Shown here piece by piece: positions 43,718-51,694 of a stretch of DNA of 64,000 bases. The DNA comes from JAJRQY01 sp965224435 (lineage in GTDB: Bacteria > Actinomycetota > Acidimicrobiia > Acidimicrobiales > SZUA-35). The stretch is from positions 2,418,001 to 2,482,000 of the forward strand of contig OZ245048.1 in NCBI GenBank assembly GCA_965224435.1, written 5' to 3'. Under the pieces are notes generated by a model, which worked only from the letters and a program-made list of their open reading frames with translations, was not told the DNA's origin and searched no databases. Within the stretch, counting starts at the first letter, position 1, and the number at the start of each line of letters is the position of its first letter. The translations under genes and the position numbers were made by a program.

Positions 43718-45148
43718 TTACCAGCTACGGAGTGTCTCAGCCAGCAGTCGCACACCTACAGCGGTGCCCCCCTTGACGATGACGCCTTCGTCGGAATCAG
43801 CGTCGGCTGAAAGGCCCAGATCGATGTGAGCCCACGGCACCTCAGCAGTGAATTCTTTCAAGAACAAGCCGGCAACGAGCGCACCGCCAAATGGCCCCGC
43901 CCCGATGTTCTTGAGGTCCGCGACATTGGAATCCAGCTGCTTGCGATACTCCTGGGGTAGTGGCAGTTGCCATACCTTCTCGCCGGTCACCTTTGCTGCG
44001 GCTTCTAGACGAGCAAGCACGTCATCACCCGTTCCCATGATTCCGGCAATTTTTGGTCCAAGAGCCGCCGAAACTGAGCCAGTCAGGGTGGCAATGTCAA
44101 TGATGGCGTCGGGCTTCTTTTCCGAAGCCAGCGAAAGGGCATCGGCCAGGACCAGGCGGCCCTCAGCATCGGTGTTGAGAACCTCGACGGTCTTGCCGTT
44201 GCGAGCAGTGAACACATCGCCGGGTCGGAAGGCATCACCATTGATCATGTTGTCAGTGAGTGGGATGTAGGCCGTGACCGCTGCCTTGACCTTGAGCGCC
44301 TTCAAGGTGCTCATGGTGGCCAGCACAACGGCTCCCCCGGTCATGTCAACCTTCATGGTCGACATGCCAACCGATGACTTGATTGACAGTCCGCCAGAAT
44401 CGAATGTGATTCCTTTGCCGACCAGAGCCACCTTGCCGCTTGGGCGCCCCGTTGGTACATAGTCGATCTTGAGGAAGCGAGCGGGATGGGTCGACCCCTG
44501 GTTGACCGCCATCACACCACCCAGCTTCTCCCGGGCGATTCGCTTCTCGTCCCAAACCTGAAGCTTGAGCCCTGTGGCCTTTGCCACTTCTTTCGCTCGG
44601 TTGGCGAAAGCCAGCGGGGTGAGCGAACCTCCTGGTTCGTTGACCATGTCTCGGGCCAGCATCACGGCGCCGACCAACGCCTGAGCCTGGATGAACGCTG
44701 CCTTGACTCCAGCTCCACCAGCAATGACGGTCACCTTGCGAAGGGTTGGTGGCTTGTCGGTCTTTAATGCTCGATACTTGTAGCTGGCCAATGCCAGGCC
44801 TTCGACTACCGCACCAACCGCCTCAACCGATGTCATTCCAGTCGGAGATTCGGCCAGGGTGCAGGCCGCCGCCTTGTGGTGGGGAACGGCGCGAACATAA
44901 GCAGCAGCAGCACTGCGGAGCTTGTCGGTTGACAGCTCGGCTTTGGGCCCGACACCAACGAGGACTCGGATTGCTTCATCGGCTGGGCCATTGATGACCA
45001 AGGTTTGGCCTGGCTTGCCGGCAAAGCCGTTCAGCTCGGCTGCTCGTTTGAGCTCGGGAGCGAGTGAGTCCAGCTCATCGCTGGCGACAGCGACGTCATA
45101 TGCAGTCGCACTCTTTGGAAGTCGGGTGGAGAGAGAAATCAAAGCCAT
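43718..45148 (-). CDS. pepA: Leucyl aminopeptidase (M17, PepA)
   Basis: 476 residues from ATG 45148; the longer frame to 45211 is not supported. M17 metal and catalytic residues are in VGKGITFDSGGLSIKSS, MKVDMTGGAVV and NTDAEGRLVLADAL, all intact, with the N-terminal macro-like domain of the family. It is a cytosolic dizinc exopeptidase removing N-terminal residues and acting in peptide and glutathione-like conjugate turnover. In some bacteria PepA also binds DNA. The start codon is two bases past an inverted repeat that also covers the -10-like box. Confidence 0.95.
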   Translation of the reverse strand: MALISLSTRLPKSATAYDVAVASDELDSLAPELKRAAELNGFAGKPGQTLVINGPADEAIRVLVGVGPKAELSTDKLRSAAAAYVRAVPHHKAAACTLAESPTGMTSVEAVGAVVEGLALASYKYRALKTDKPPTLRKVTVIAGGAGVKAAFIQAQALVGAVMLARDMVNEPGGSLTPLAFANRAKEVAKATGLKLQVWDEKRIAREKLGGVMAVNQGSTHPARFLKIDYVPTGRPSGKVALVGKGITFDSGGLSIKSSVGMSTMKVDMTGGAVVLATMSTLKALKVKAAVTAYIPLTDNMINGDAFRPGDVFTARNGKTVEVLNTDAEGRLVLADALSLASEKKPDAIIDIATLTGSVSAALGPKIAGIMGTGDDVLARLEAAAKVTGEKVWQLPLPQEYRKQLDSNVADLKNIGAGPFGGALVAGLFLKEFTAEVPWAHIDLGLSADADSDEGVIVKGGTAVGVRLLAETLRSW

Positions 45149-45150
45149 GC

Positions 45151-45169
45151 CAGAGCATAGGATGCTCTG
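45151..45169 (-). promoter_or_regulatory. Inverted repeat overlapping the pepA start region
   Basis: CAGAGCAT-AGG-ATGCTCTG is a perfect 8-base inverted repeat with a three-base spacer, ending two bases before the ATG. On the minus strand it contains TATGCT (45154-45159), a -10-like box five bases from the ATG. A bound repressor would block transcription; as RNA it would form a start-proximal hairpin. Confidence 0.55.
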
Positions 45170-45228
45170 ACTCGTCCTGGGGGGTATGCCAGTGACTGCA
45201 CCGTAAGTCAACTGGACCGCAAGCCTGA

Positions 45229-46167
45229 CTAGCTGTCGCCCTCTTGATGTCGAGAGATCGGTAGATCCTGTCGAAGGGTCAGGGTCGGGGCGAACAGGTC
45301 ACCCATCTGGTCAACTCGGTCCAAAACCTCGTCGGTCATGAAGGAGAGCACACGACCTCGTGCTCCTTCGGCCACCTCATCCCAGGTGACAGGCGTCGAC
45401 ACGGTTGGGGACTGCTTGGCTCGCAGGCTGTACACGGCGGCCGTTGTTTTGTGGCGAGAGTTTTGCGACCAGTCAACAAACACCTTCCCCGTCCGTTCGG
45501 CTTTGGCCATAGTGACCAGCACTTCTTTTGGATGCTGCTTGGTGAGGAGCTGGCCACAGGCGAGGGCGAAACTCGAAGCATGAGCGTGAGTATTCTGCCC
45601 ATTGAGCGGAACATAGATCTGCAAGCCTTTGGACCCTGATGTCTTGGCGAATCCGACAAGGTTCACCGAATCCAGAACCTCCCGCAGGTACAGGGCGACC
45701 TGGCAGCATTCGATGATGGTGGCTGGCTCTCCGGGGTCAAGATCAAACACCAACATGGTTGGGTTCTCCAGGTCATCGACCAAGGCCATCGGGGCATGAA
45801 GTTCGAGCGCCGCCAGGTTGGCCATCCAAACCAGGGTTGCCGCCTCATCAATCCGACAGAAATCAATTTCCTTGTCGCCCGGGCCTCGGGCTGTCGCCAC
45901 CCAGTCAGGTCGGTACTCAGGGCAGCGCTTGGAGTAGAAGGCGTCTCCATCGACCCCATCTGGAAAGCGGCGAACGGTCATACAGCGATTTGTGACGTGG
46001 GGAACCAGCACCGGAGCGATCCTGGCGTAGTAGTCGATCACCTGAGACTTGGTGAACCCAGCGGCCGGGAACAGTACCTTGTCCAGGCTGCTCAGCTGAA
46101 GGGTGCGCCCCTCCACGTCAACCGAGACAGAGTTGTCCGAATCTGGCTTGTTGGAGGACGGAACCAC
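45229..46167 (-). CDS. ligD: LigD-type DNA polymerase/primase domain (NHEJ)
   Basis: 312 residues, the stand-alone polymerase domain of LigD. N-terminal LDKVLFPAAGFTKSQVIDYYARIAP, then RFPDGVDGDAFYSKRCP, the catalytic LVFDLDPGE with two metal-binding Asp, and SGSKGLQIYVPL. It adds nucleotides (often ribonucleotides) at broken ends during non-homologous end joining. There is no ligase or phosphoesterase domain in this gene; the ligase must be elsewhere. GTG start, 17 bases past the Ku stop, so it is co-transcribed with Ku. Confidence 0.93.
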   Translation of the reverse strand: MVPSSNKPDSDNSVSVDVEGRTLQLSSLDKVLFPAAGFTKSQVIDYYARIAPVLVPHVTNRCMTVRRFPDGVDGDAFYSKRCPEYRPDWVATARGPGDKEIDFCRIDEAATLVWMANLAALELHAPMALVDDLENPTMLVFDLDPGEPATIIECCQVALYLREVLDSVNLVGFAKTSGSKGLQIYVPLNGQNTHAHASSFALACGQLLTKQHPKEVLVTMAKAERTGKVFVDWSQNSRHKTTAAVYSLRAKQSPTVSTPVTWDEVAEGARGRVLSFMTDEVLDRVDQMGDLFAPTLTLRQDLPISRHQEGDS

Positions 46168-46184
46168 AAGGATCGCTGCTTGGC

Positions 46185-47069
46185 CTAGGCCGACTTCTTG
46201 TCGGCAATATCAGTGACGGGGGCAAGAGCACCTTCATCCGTTTCGGTGGCATCTGTGTCAGCAGCCGCCGGATGACGTGATCGCGCCTTCTTCGCTGCGC
46301 TCACGCTGGCCTCCAGTGCTGCCAGGAGGTCGACGACGCCCTCGCTTTCTTCGGTGGCTGCAGCTTCAATGGTGGTGAGCTCTCCCGCCGACTTCCGCTC
46401 GATGAGGGCGAGCAACTCAACACGGTAAGTGTCCACGTAGTTTGTGGCGTCAAAATCGCTGGTGAGAGAATCGATGAGCTGGTTGGCCATGGCCCGTTCG
46501 GCATCAGTGACCTCGATACCCTCAAGCTCATCCAGTCCTGGCACATCAGCGGCGTCAATTGCTTCATCGTGATAGATCATGGTCGACAGCATCAGGTGAC
46601 CGTCAACAGGACGGATAGCCGCCAGGTGTTGCTTGGTCCGCATAACCAGGTTGGCCATGGCCACCTTGCCTGACTCTTCGAGCGCTTCAGCCAGCAATGC
46701 ATAGGACTTACGGGCCAGCTCGTCTGGAACCAGGTAATAGGCCGACTCATAAAATACCGGATCAATGTCTTCTTGCAGGACAAAGTCGGTGATGTCAATC
46801 ATCCGACTGGTTTTCGGGCTCAGTGACGCCAGGTCCTCATCGGTGATGACCACGTACTGGTCCTTCATCACCTCGTACCCCTTGACAATCTCGTCGTAGG
46901 GCACCTCTTCACCATCAATGGCCGAGACTCGCTTCTGCTTGACCCGCGAATTGGTACGGCCATCAAGCTGCTTGAAACGGACCGACTTGTGACTCACGGC
47001 CGGGTAAAGCTTGACGGGGATCGAGACAAGCCCGAAGCTGATCGCCCCACTCCATATTGCGCGTGCCAT
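46185..47069 (-). CDS. ku: DNA end-binding protein Ku
   Basis: 294 residues. MARAIWSGAISFGLVSIPVKLYPA is the standard bacterial Ku N-terminus; the core contains KGYEVMKDQYVVITDEDL, IDPVFYESAYYLVPDE, AYALLAEAL-like helices and YHDEAIDA. The C-terminal ~40 residues are a Lys/Ala/Asp tail (AAKKARSRHPAAADTD). Ku threads onto DNA ends as a ring and recruits LigD. GAAAGG upstream of the ATG gives a fair ribosome site. It is co-operonic with the LigD polymerase gene. A six-unit 21-base repeat array lies just upstream. Confidence 0.95.
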   Translation of the reverse strand: MARAIWSGAISFGLVSIPVKLYPAVSHKSVRFKQLDGRTNSRVKQKRVSAIDGEEVPYDEIVKGYEVMKDQYVVITDEDLASLSPKTSRMIDITDFVLQEDIDPVFYESAYYLVPDELARKSYALLAEALEESGKVAMANLVMRTKQHLAAIRPVDGHLMLSTMIYHDEAIDAADVPGLDELEGIEVTDAERAMANQLIDSLTSDFDATNYVDTYRVELLALIERKSAGELTTIEAAATEESEGVVDLLAALEASVSAAKKARSRHPAAADTDATETDEGALAPVTDIADKKSA

Positions 47070-47177
47070 AGATGTGGCCTTTCTCGAATTGCCATCGGGA
47101 CAGGGTCACACTGTAGGCAGACCCGCTGATCCATGCCCAGGGCTATCCCGCCCTACACCGGATTGCTGGGTCCAGCA

Positions 47178-47303
47178 CAGACCAACCCGAGCCCTGCACA
47201 TATCTACCCGAGCCCGGCTCAGACCTACCCAAGCCCTGCTCAGACCTACCCAAGCCCGGCTCAGACCTACCCAAGCCCTGCTCAGACCTACCCAAGCCCT
47301 GCT
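47178..47303. repeat. Six-unit 21-base tandem repeat upstream of Ku
   Basis: Six contiguous units of 21 bases: 47178, 47199, 47220, 47241, 47262 and 47283. The last four are nearly identical (CAGACCTACCCAAGCCCTGCT with a T/G variant); the first two are degenerate. The period is a multiple of three and the plus strand reads PSPAQTY repeats, but no convincing gene start goes with it. The stop codon of the membrane protein gene lies inside the sixth unit. Confidence 0.9.
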
Positions 47304-48154
47304 CCGTGCAACGCAGCCCTTGCCACCAGGTCAACCCCGAACGCCGTGAGGATGGCCAGATACAGCAACCCCGTTGCCGCCATGACCGCAGAATACTGAC
47401 GCTCCTTTAGGGCAGCCACCGTCACTCCGACCAGCCCAATCGTTGTGATCACGCAGGCCACCCAGAACCAGCCGAGCATGCCGTTGTAGCCATCGGGAAT
47501 CGTGCCATCAAGCACCGAAAGCATCCCGGTCGGAATCAGCAGCAGGACCACTTCAGGCAGCCATGTGATCCCCGTCCATTTCACCAGCTCGTTCAAGGGC
47601 GCTCGGCGCAATCCAGGCTGAACCAGGTACCAGTGGCCAAGCAGCATGGCGTCACTCACGGCCCCCAAGAACAGGGCCCCCATCAAGATTCGAGCTGTCT
47701 GCAACCAGATCGGATCACCGGCAGCAAAACCGGCTCCAACCAACCCGATGAAACCGAACACGGGAGCAATCAGGTCCAACCGAGGATCAAACTCTGGTCC
47801 GTCAGCTGACTTCTCTCGCTCGTCGATGTCTATGCCAGTCATGGCCGCCACCCGATCCGAGCGTTGCTCAGACAGTTGTCGCTGACCACTCACACCCTGG
47901 TCCTTGCGAAGCATTGATTGACCTTGGGCGATCACAACACCAAGAAGCAGACCGGCCGAACCGATCTCTCGGACGGGTCGGATCCCGTAGCGCAAACCCA
48001 GATAGAGCGCGAGGGCAGCCATGGACCCATAGGTCAAGCGCATCGTCCAGCCATAACCAAGACCGACTTCTCGCCTCCGGGTGGTCACCCACAGGAATAG
48101 CAGGCCGCCGGTCGCCCATTGCAGCAGAACCGTCGAGCCATGAAGATCAAGCAT
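47288..48154 (-). CDS. Multi-pass membrane protein, unknown
   Basis: 288 residues with about eight hydrophobic helices, including LLQWATGGLLFLWV, AALALYLGLRYGI, LIAPVFGFIGLVGAGFA, a conserved-looking DAMLLGHWYLVQPGL between helices, LPEVVLLLIPTGML, and VACVITTIGLVGVTVAAL. A polar cytoplasmic loop (about 85-118) separates the first three helices from the rest. The His in LLGHWYLVQP inside the membrane might bind metal or haem, which is speculation. I do not recognise the family. The last residues (HGAGLG and stop) are encoded by the sixth unit of the tandem repeat, suggesting the repeat has expanded into the 3' end. Confidence 0.75.
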   Translation of the reverse strand: MLDLHGSTVLLQWATGGLLFLWVTTRRREVGLGYGWTMRLTYGSMAALALYLGLRYGIRPVREIGSAGLLLGVVIAQGQSMLRKDQGVSGQRQLSEQRSDRVAAMTGIDIDEREKSADGPEFDPRLDLIAPVFGFIGLVGAGFAAGDPIWLQTARILMGALFLGAVSDAMLLGHWYLVQPGLRRAPLNELVKWTGITWLPEVVLLLIPTGMLSVLDGTIPDGYNGMLGWFWVACVITTIGLVGVTVAALKERQYSAVMAATGLLYLAILTAFGVDLVARAALHGAGLG

Positions 48155-48232
48155 GTCGTGACCTGTTGTATTTCGACTGTCTCGACGGAGTATTCAAGAG
48201 AGCGTGTTCCAACGAACCAAGCCTCGACAGAC

Positions 48233-49363
48233 TCACGCCTCAACGACCGCAAGGTCGCGGTTGGCCTTGTTCAATGACAACGGGCCGTCATCGGTGGCGA
48301 CCACGATGTCTTCTAATCGAGCACCCCACTTATCGGCTATGTAGAAGCCAGGCTCGATGGAGAAGGCGTGTCCAGCTTCTAACAGATCGGTGTTTCCCTC
48401 AACCAGGTATGGGTCTTCGTGTGCCTCGACCCCGATGCCGTGTCCAAGGCGATGCAGGAACCACTGGTCCAAATTCCCCTCAGCCATACCCGACCGAGCA
48501 ACCCGATCGATGTCCTGCAAGGCGGTCCCAATCGTGGCTGCTGCGGTTGCCGCTGCTTGTGAGCGCTGCAATACCGCGTAGGCCTCAACAAACTCAGCCG
48601 GAGGCTCACCGGTGTAGACACAGCGGGTGATATCACTGCAATAGCCGGGCTCACCATGAGGCTCAGCCGTTGTGCCCCCAAAATCGCAGAGCACGACCTC
48701 GTTGGGCTGGATCACACGGTCGCTGGCGTGGTGGTGAGGACTGGAGGCGTTCTCGCCTGCGGCCACGATGGCGAAGTTGACCTTGGCGTGTCCTTCTTCC
48801 AGGATTCGGGCCCCCAACTGGGCCGACACGTCAGCCTCGGTCCGGCCAATCAGTGGGATTTGACCAGACTGCAGTTCGGCTGCGATGCGGTCCACTCCGT
48901 CGGCGGCCCGTTGCAGGGCCGCGATCTCCGCCTTATCCTTGATCGCTCGCAGGGGCCCAACAATCTGGCCGCTGGCTTTCCAGGTGCGACCGGGCATGGC
49001 GTCTTGCAAGGCAACGGTGAAGCGGCTCCAGGTGTGGTCGCCAATGGCCAGGGTTCCTGCTGCACCTACCTTGTCAACGACGCGAGCGATCGGATCGTCG
49101 GTCTCGCCCCAGCCTTGGATCTGAAATATGTTTGGGTGCTCCACCACTCGCGGAACCTCAAAGGCGGGTATCACCAAAGATGCGACATCATCCCGCGGAA
49201 CCACCAGCATTGTCAGCCGCTCCAAAGGCATTGCCTCATAACCCATCAGCCAAGGAAGATCAGGACCTACCGACAGGAGCAGAACGTCGATGTTGCCTGC
49301 TTCCATAGCAGCCTGAACCCGAGCAAGGCGTGTTGCGAACATGATCGGCAGGCTATCGCTCAC
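48233..49363 (-). CDS. M24-family Xaa-Pro aminopeptidase/dipeptidase
   Basis: 376 residues. An N-terminal creatinase domain (about 1-135) precedes the pita-bread catalytic domain with metal ligands in VLCDFGGTT, YCSDITRCVY, HRLGHGIGVEAHEDP, FSIEPGFYI and the final Glu region GARLEDIVV. All five ligands are present. It removes or cleaves residues next to proline in cytoplasmic peptides. The start is GTG 49363 or ATG 49342; neither has a ribosome site. Two copies of a 14-base duplication lie directly upstream. Confidence 0.93.
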   Translation of the reverse strand: MSDSLPIMFATRLARVQAAMEAGNIDVLLLSVGPDLPWLMGYEAMPLERLTMLVVPRDDVASLVIPAFEVPRVVEHPNIFQIQGWGETDDPIARVVDKVGAAGTLAIGDHTWSRFTVALQDAMPGRTWKASGQIVGPLRAIKDKAEIAALQRAADGVDRIAAELQSGQIPLIGRTEADVSAQLGARILEEGHAKVNFAIVAAGENASSPHHHASDRVIQPNEVVLCDFGGTTAEPHGEPGYCSDITRCVYTGEPPAEFVEAYAVLQRSQAAATAAATIGTALQDIDRVARSGMAEGNLDQWFLHRLGHGIGVEAHEDPYLVEGNTDLLEAGHAFSIEPGFYIADKWGARLEDIVVATDDGPLSLNKANRDLAVVEA

Positions 49364-49366
49364 GAC

Positions 49367-49394
49367 ACTGTGCGCTCTACACTGTGCGCTCTAC
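49367..49394. repeat. Perfect 14-base tandem duplication upstream of the Pro-peptidase gene
   Basis: ACTGTGCGCTCTAC at 49367-49380 is repeated exactly at 49381-49394, starting four bases from the GTG start. Such a duplication would move any upstream promoter element by 14 bases. Confidence 0.75.
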
Positions 49395-49415
49395 ACGATG
49401 CGTCCACAAGATGGC

Positions 49416-49497
49416 GTGCTGTGTGACCTGTCTGGCGGGTTCCAATCGCCGCTCGTCAGCGACGGAACTCGAACCAGGTTCCGCGACAGCACAGGTC
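49416..49497. other. Possible structured region (competing inverted repeats)
   Basis: GTGCTGT (49416-49422) can pair with ACAGCAC (49486-49492), while GACCTGT (49425-49431) can pair with ACAGGTC (49491-49497); the two pairings compete for 49491-49492. GGAAC/GTTCC (49464-49468, 49478-49482) forms an inner hairpin. I tried and failed to fit a tRNA. Otherwise nothing else is visible in the 227-base gap from 49364 to 49590. Confidence 0.25.
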
Positions 49498-49590
49498 GGA
49501 GGCCCCAGCCAACACGGGTCAGATGGCCCTTAATCATTGCTCACCCCATCCGATGGGTTAGGGCGGGAGCCTAAGCACAGCGGAGCACAC

Positions 49591-50316
49591 GTGAGCACTG
49601 ACCACTATCTGAGCATCGTCGAAGACGATCGATACCGACAAGCCGAGCTCTTGCTCGACCGTCGCGTCTCGACCAGCGTTCAGAATCTCGACGCCCGTTT
49701 GGAGCGCGTTCGCCAGCACCATGATCTCACCTGGGAACAATTACTGGATTCCCACCGCGAGATCAAGCAGATGCTTCGTCGTCAAGACAACCAGCCCTCA
49801 ATCTGGTTGTACTGGGAAGAGGTGGCCCATCCCCGGTCGCTGCCCCTGTTCGATGGCGGATTGGCTGCGATCGACCAAGAATTGGTCCAGCTCAGAGATG
49901 CCATCTCCCGATTCCGGATCACAGCCAGTCGGATGGACACCGTTGACTCAGCTGTGATTGCTGAATCCGTTCGACGAGTACTGGACCTCGCAGGCGAGGC
50001 GTCATTCGGTGAGGGTGAACTTCATGCCATTGGAGAACGTTGGCAGAAACGCCTCCGCCGAGCAGCCGTTCGTCAGGCAGCCATTCAGGTCATGACCAGC
50101 CATACCAATGATGCTGAAGCCATTGTCGGCCGGATGGAACTGGAACTCTTGAATTCGGCGCCTTGGGCCCATATGGATCGTCTCTTGATGGCCTTTGAGT
50201 TGACCCACGCCGATATTCGAAGCCACCTACGTGACCGATTGACCTCTCTGGCATTCGCTGAGCCTCCGCTAGTCCCCCATCTGGTGAAACTTCCCGAACC
50301 CAGCATCCAGCTGTAG
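49591..50316 (+). CDS. Hypothetical helical/coiled-coil protein
   Basis: 241 residues from the GTG at 49591, which has GCGGAG upstream; the longer frame to 49537 has no support. Almost entirely helical and charged: YRQAELLLDRRVSTSVQNLDARLERVRQHHDLTWEQLLDSHREIKQMLRR, then SRFRITASRMDTVDSAV and LRRAAVRQAAIQVMTSHTNDAEAI. No signal peptide, membrane segment or recognised domain. I cannot assign a function. It is followed by a small membrane protein gene on the same strand. Confidence 0.75.
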   Translation: MSTDHYLSIVEDDRYRQAELLLDRRVSTSVQNLDARLERVRQHHDLTWEQLLDSHREIKQMLRRQDNQPSIWLYWEEVAHPRSLPLFDGGLAAIDQELVQLRDAISRFRITASRMDTVDSAVIAESVRRVLDLAGEASFGEGELHAIGERWQKRLRRAAVRQAAIQVMTSHTNDAEAIVGRMELELLNSAPWAHMDRLLMAFELTHADIRSHLRDRLTSLAFAEPPLVPHLVKLPEPSIQL

Positions 50317-50420
50317 CAACAGCATCTGCTCGCAGAAACAGCATCCAGCGGCACTGCGCAGTGGGAGACAACGCTGCAACAATCGGCTGCAACAACGAAG
50401 GTTTTTGGCATGCTTGATCG

Positions 50421-50660
50421 GTGAATCCGGTCACCACCATGTTCTTCTTGCTCGGATACGGGTTGGCTTTACCTATCGGGGCAAGGTTCACCACCATCAG
50501 GGACACTCAGAACCGGGTTGGCATGATTGGCCACCAGGTCGGAGTCTTTCTCGCCGCCGTCGGTTGGGGGGCTCGCGGTTCGGTTGCCATGGTGGCGGTC
50601 CATATGGTCTGGATTGTTGCCGCCAGGATCTGGTTTGGCATGGGAGCTAACCGGGATTGA
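50421..50660 (+). CDS. Small membrane protein (about 79 aa)
   Basis: Starts at GTG 50421 or the ATG six codons later (MFFLLGYGLALPIGARF). Two membrane helices are likely (about 7-20 and 38-70: GMIGHQVGVFLAAVGW and VAMVAVHMVWIVAARIWFG), with a short polar loop RDTQNRV between. The composition and bounded helices look like a real protein rather than a shadow, and no gene lies opposite. It converges with lipA, whose stop is eight bases away. Unknown function. Confidence 0.6.
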   Translation: MNPVTTMFFLLGYGLALPIGARFTTIRDTQNRVGMIGHQVGVFLAAVGWGARGSVAMVAVHMVWIVAARIWFGMGANRD

Positions 50661-50668
50661 CCGAAGTC

Positions 50669-51694
50669 CTACGACAAGCTGACCGCGGCCGCTGCTTGGG
50701 CGGCATGGTGACTGGATCTGGTCAGAGGGCTTGATTCAACATGGCCTATGCCGAGCTCGCCTTCGCCGACTTGTTTGAGCTCGGCGAACTCATCCGGAGT
50801 CCACCATCGAGCGACCGGCAGATGGTGAGTGGTCGGCCGCAGATATTGGCCAACGGTGACAATGTCGACGCCGATTGCGGCCAGGTCGACCATGGTTGCG
50901 ACCACCTCGTCAAAGGTCTCTCCCATGCCAACAATAAGCCCGGACTTTGTTGTCATTCCAGCCTGCTTTGCCCGTGAAAGCACGGTCAAGCTGCGGGCGT
51001 AGCTGGCTGAGGGTCGGACAGCGCGCTGTAGACGGGGCACGGTCTCGGTATTGTGATTGAGCACGTCGGGCTTGGCGTCAGTAACAATCCGAAGACTTGT
51101 CGCATTCCCTTTCAGATCCGAGATGAGTACTTCGATACCTGAGTTGGGACTGGATTTGCGTATGGCGGCAATGGTTTCGGCAACGATTTGGGCTCCTCCG
51201 TCGTCGAGGTCATCACGGGCGACCATTGTGAGCACAACGTAGTCGAGGCCAAGTTCGAGTACTGCCTCAGCAATGCGTTGCGGCTCCTTATTATCAACGA
51301 CTCTGGGCTTGTTGGTATCAACGAGGCAGAAGCCACAAGCACGGGTGCAACGCTCACCCAACAACATGAAGGTTGCCGTTCCCTCATTCCAGCATTCAAA
51401 AATGTTCGGGCAGCCCGCTTCTTCGCAGACGGTGGTCAGATTCAGTTGGCGTGAGGTTCTCTGCAACTGTCGATAGGACGCATCGGTCTTGAGCTTGACC
51501 CGCATCCATTCTGGTTTTCGACTGCTGAGGTCAAGTCCCCCGGAGACACCAGCATCAGCGAGGCGGCCACGAAGCCGCACGGGTACACCAGCCGCCGAGT
51601 CCGGGGTGGACGCTGTCTTCAGCAGTGATCGTTCGGGCTTGATGGGCTGACCGGGTCCATCACCTCGGGAGAACGCCGACAAGTCTGAGGGCAT
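50669..51694 (-). CDS. lipA: Lipoyl synthase, in frame with the end of lipB
   Basis: 341 residues if started at the ATG at 51694. Radical SAM enzyme: the auxiliary cluster Cys are in TTVCEEAGCPNIFECW, the radical SAM cluster in CTRACGFCLVDTNKP, followed by VVLTMVARDDLDDGGA and the C-terminal GQYLRPTTHHLPVARWW. It inserts two sulfurs into protein-bound octanoyl groups. No stop separates this frame from the LipB C-terminal half upstream (to about 51955), so it may be made as a LipB-LipA fusion; the stretch around 51550-51694 would then be a linker. It lies in the operon after E3, E2 and lipB, the complex it lipoylates. Confidence 0.9.
   Translation of the reverse strand: MPSDLSAFSRGDGPGQPIKPERSLLKTASTPDSAAGVPVRLRGRLADAGVSGGLDLSSRKPEWMRVKLKTDASYRQLQRTSRQLNLTTVCEEAGCPNIFECWNEGTATFMLLGERCTRACGFCLVDTNKPRVVDNKEPQRIAEAVLELGLDYVVLTMVARDDLDDGGAQIVAETIAAIRKSSPNSGIEVLISDLKGNATSLRIVTDAKPDVLNHNTETVPRLQRAVRPSASYARSLTVLSRAKQAGMTTKSGLIVGMGETFDEVVATMVDLAAIGVDIVTVGQYLRPTTHHLPVARWWTPDEFAELKQVGEGELGIGHVESSPLTRSSHHAAQAAAAVSLS

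Noticed and set aside
47133..47399. Plus-strand frame with PSPAQTY repeats as a secreted repeat protein
   Set aside because: It is a by-product of a 21-base DNA repeat, has no ribosome site or signal peptide, and overlaps the membrane protein gene antisense.
49425..49497. Possible tRNA (7-base acceptor-like stem about 73 bases apart)
   Set aside because: No T-arm with the TTCRA loop fits next to the 3' strand on either strand, and there is no anticodon arm.
49341..49574. 77-codon plus-strand ORF before the coiled-coil gene
   Set aside because: It overlaps the 5' end of the M24 peptidase gene and contains the tandem duplication; composition is not protein-like.
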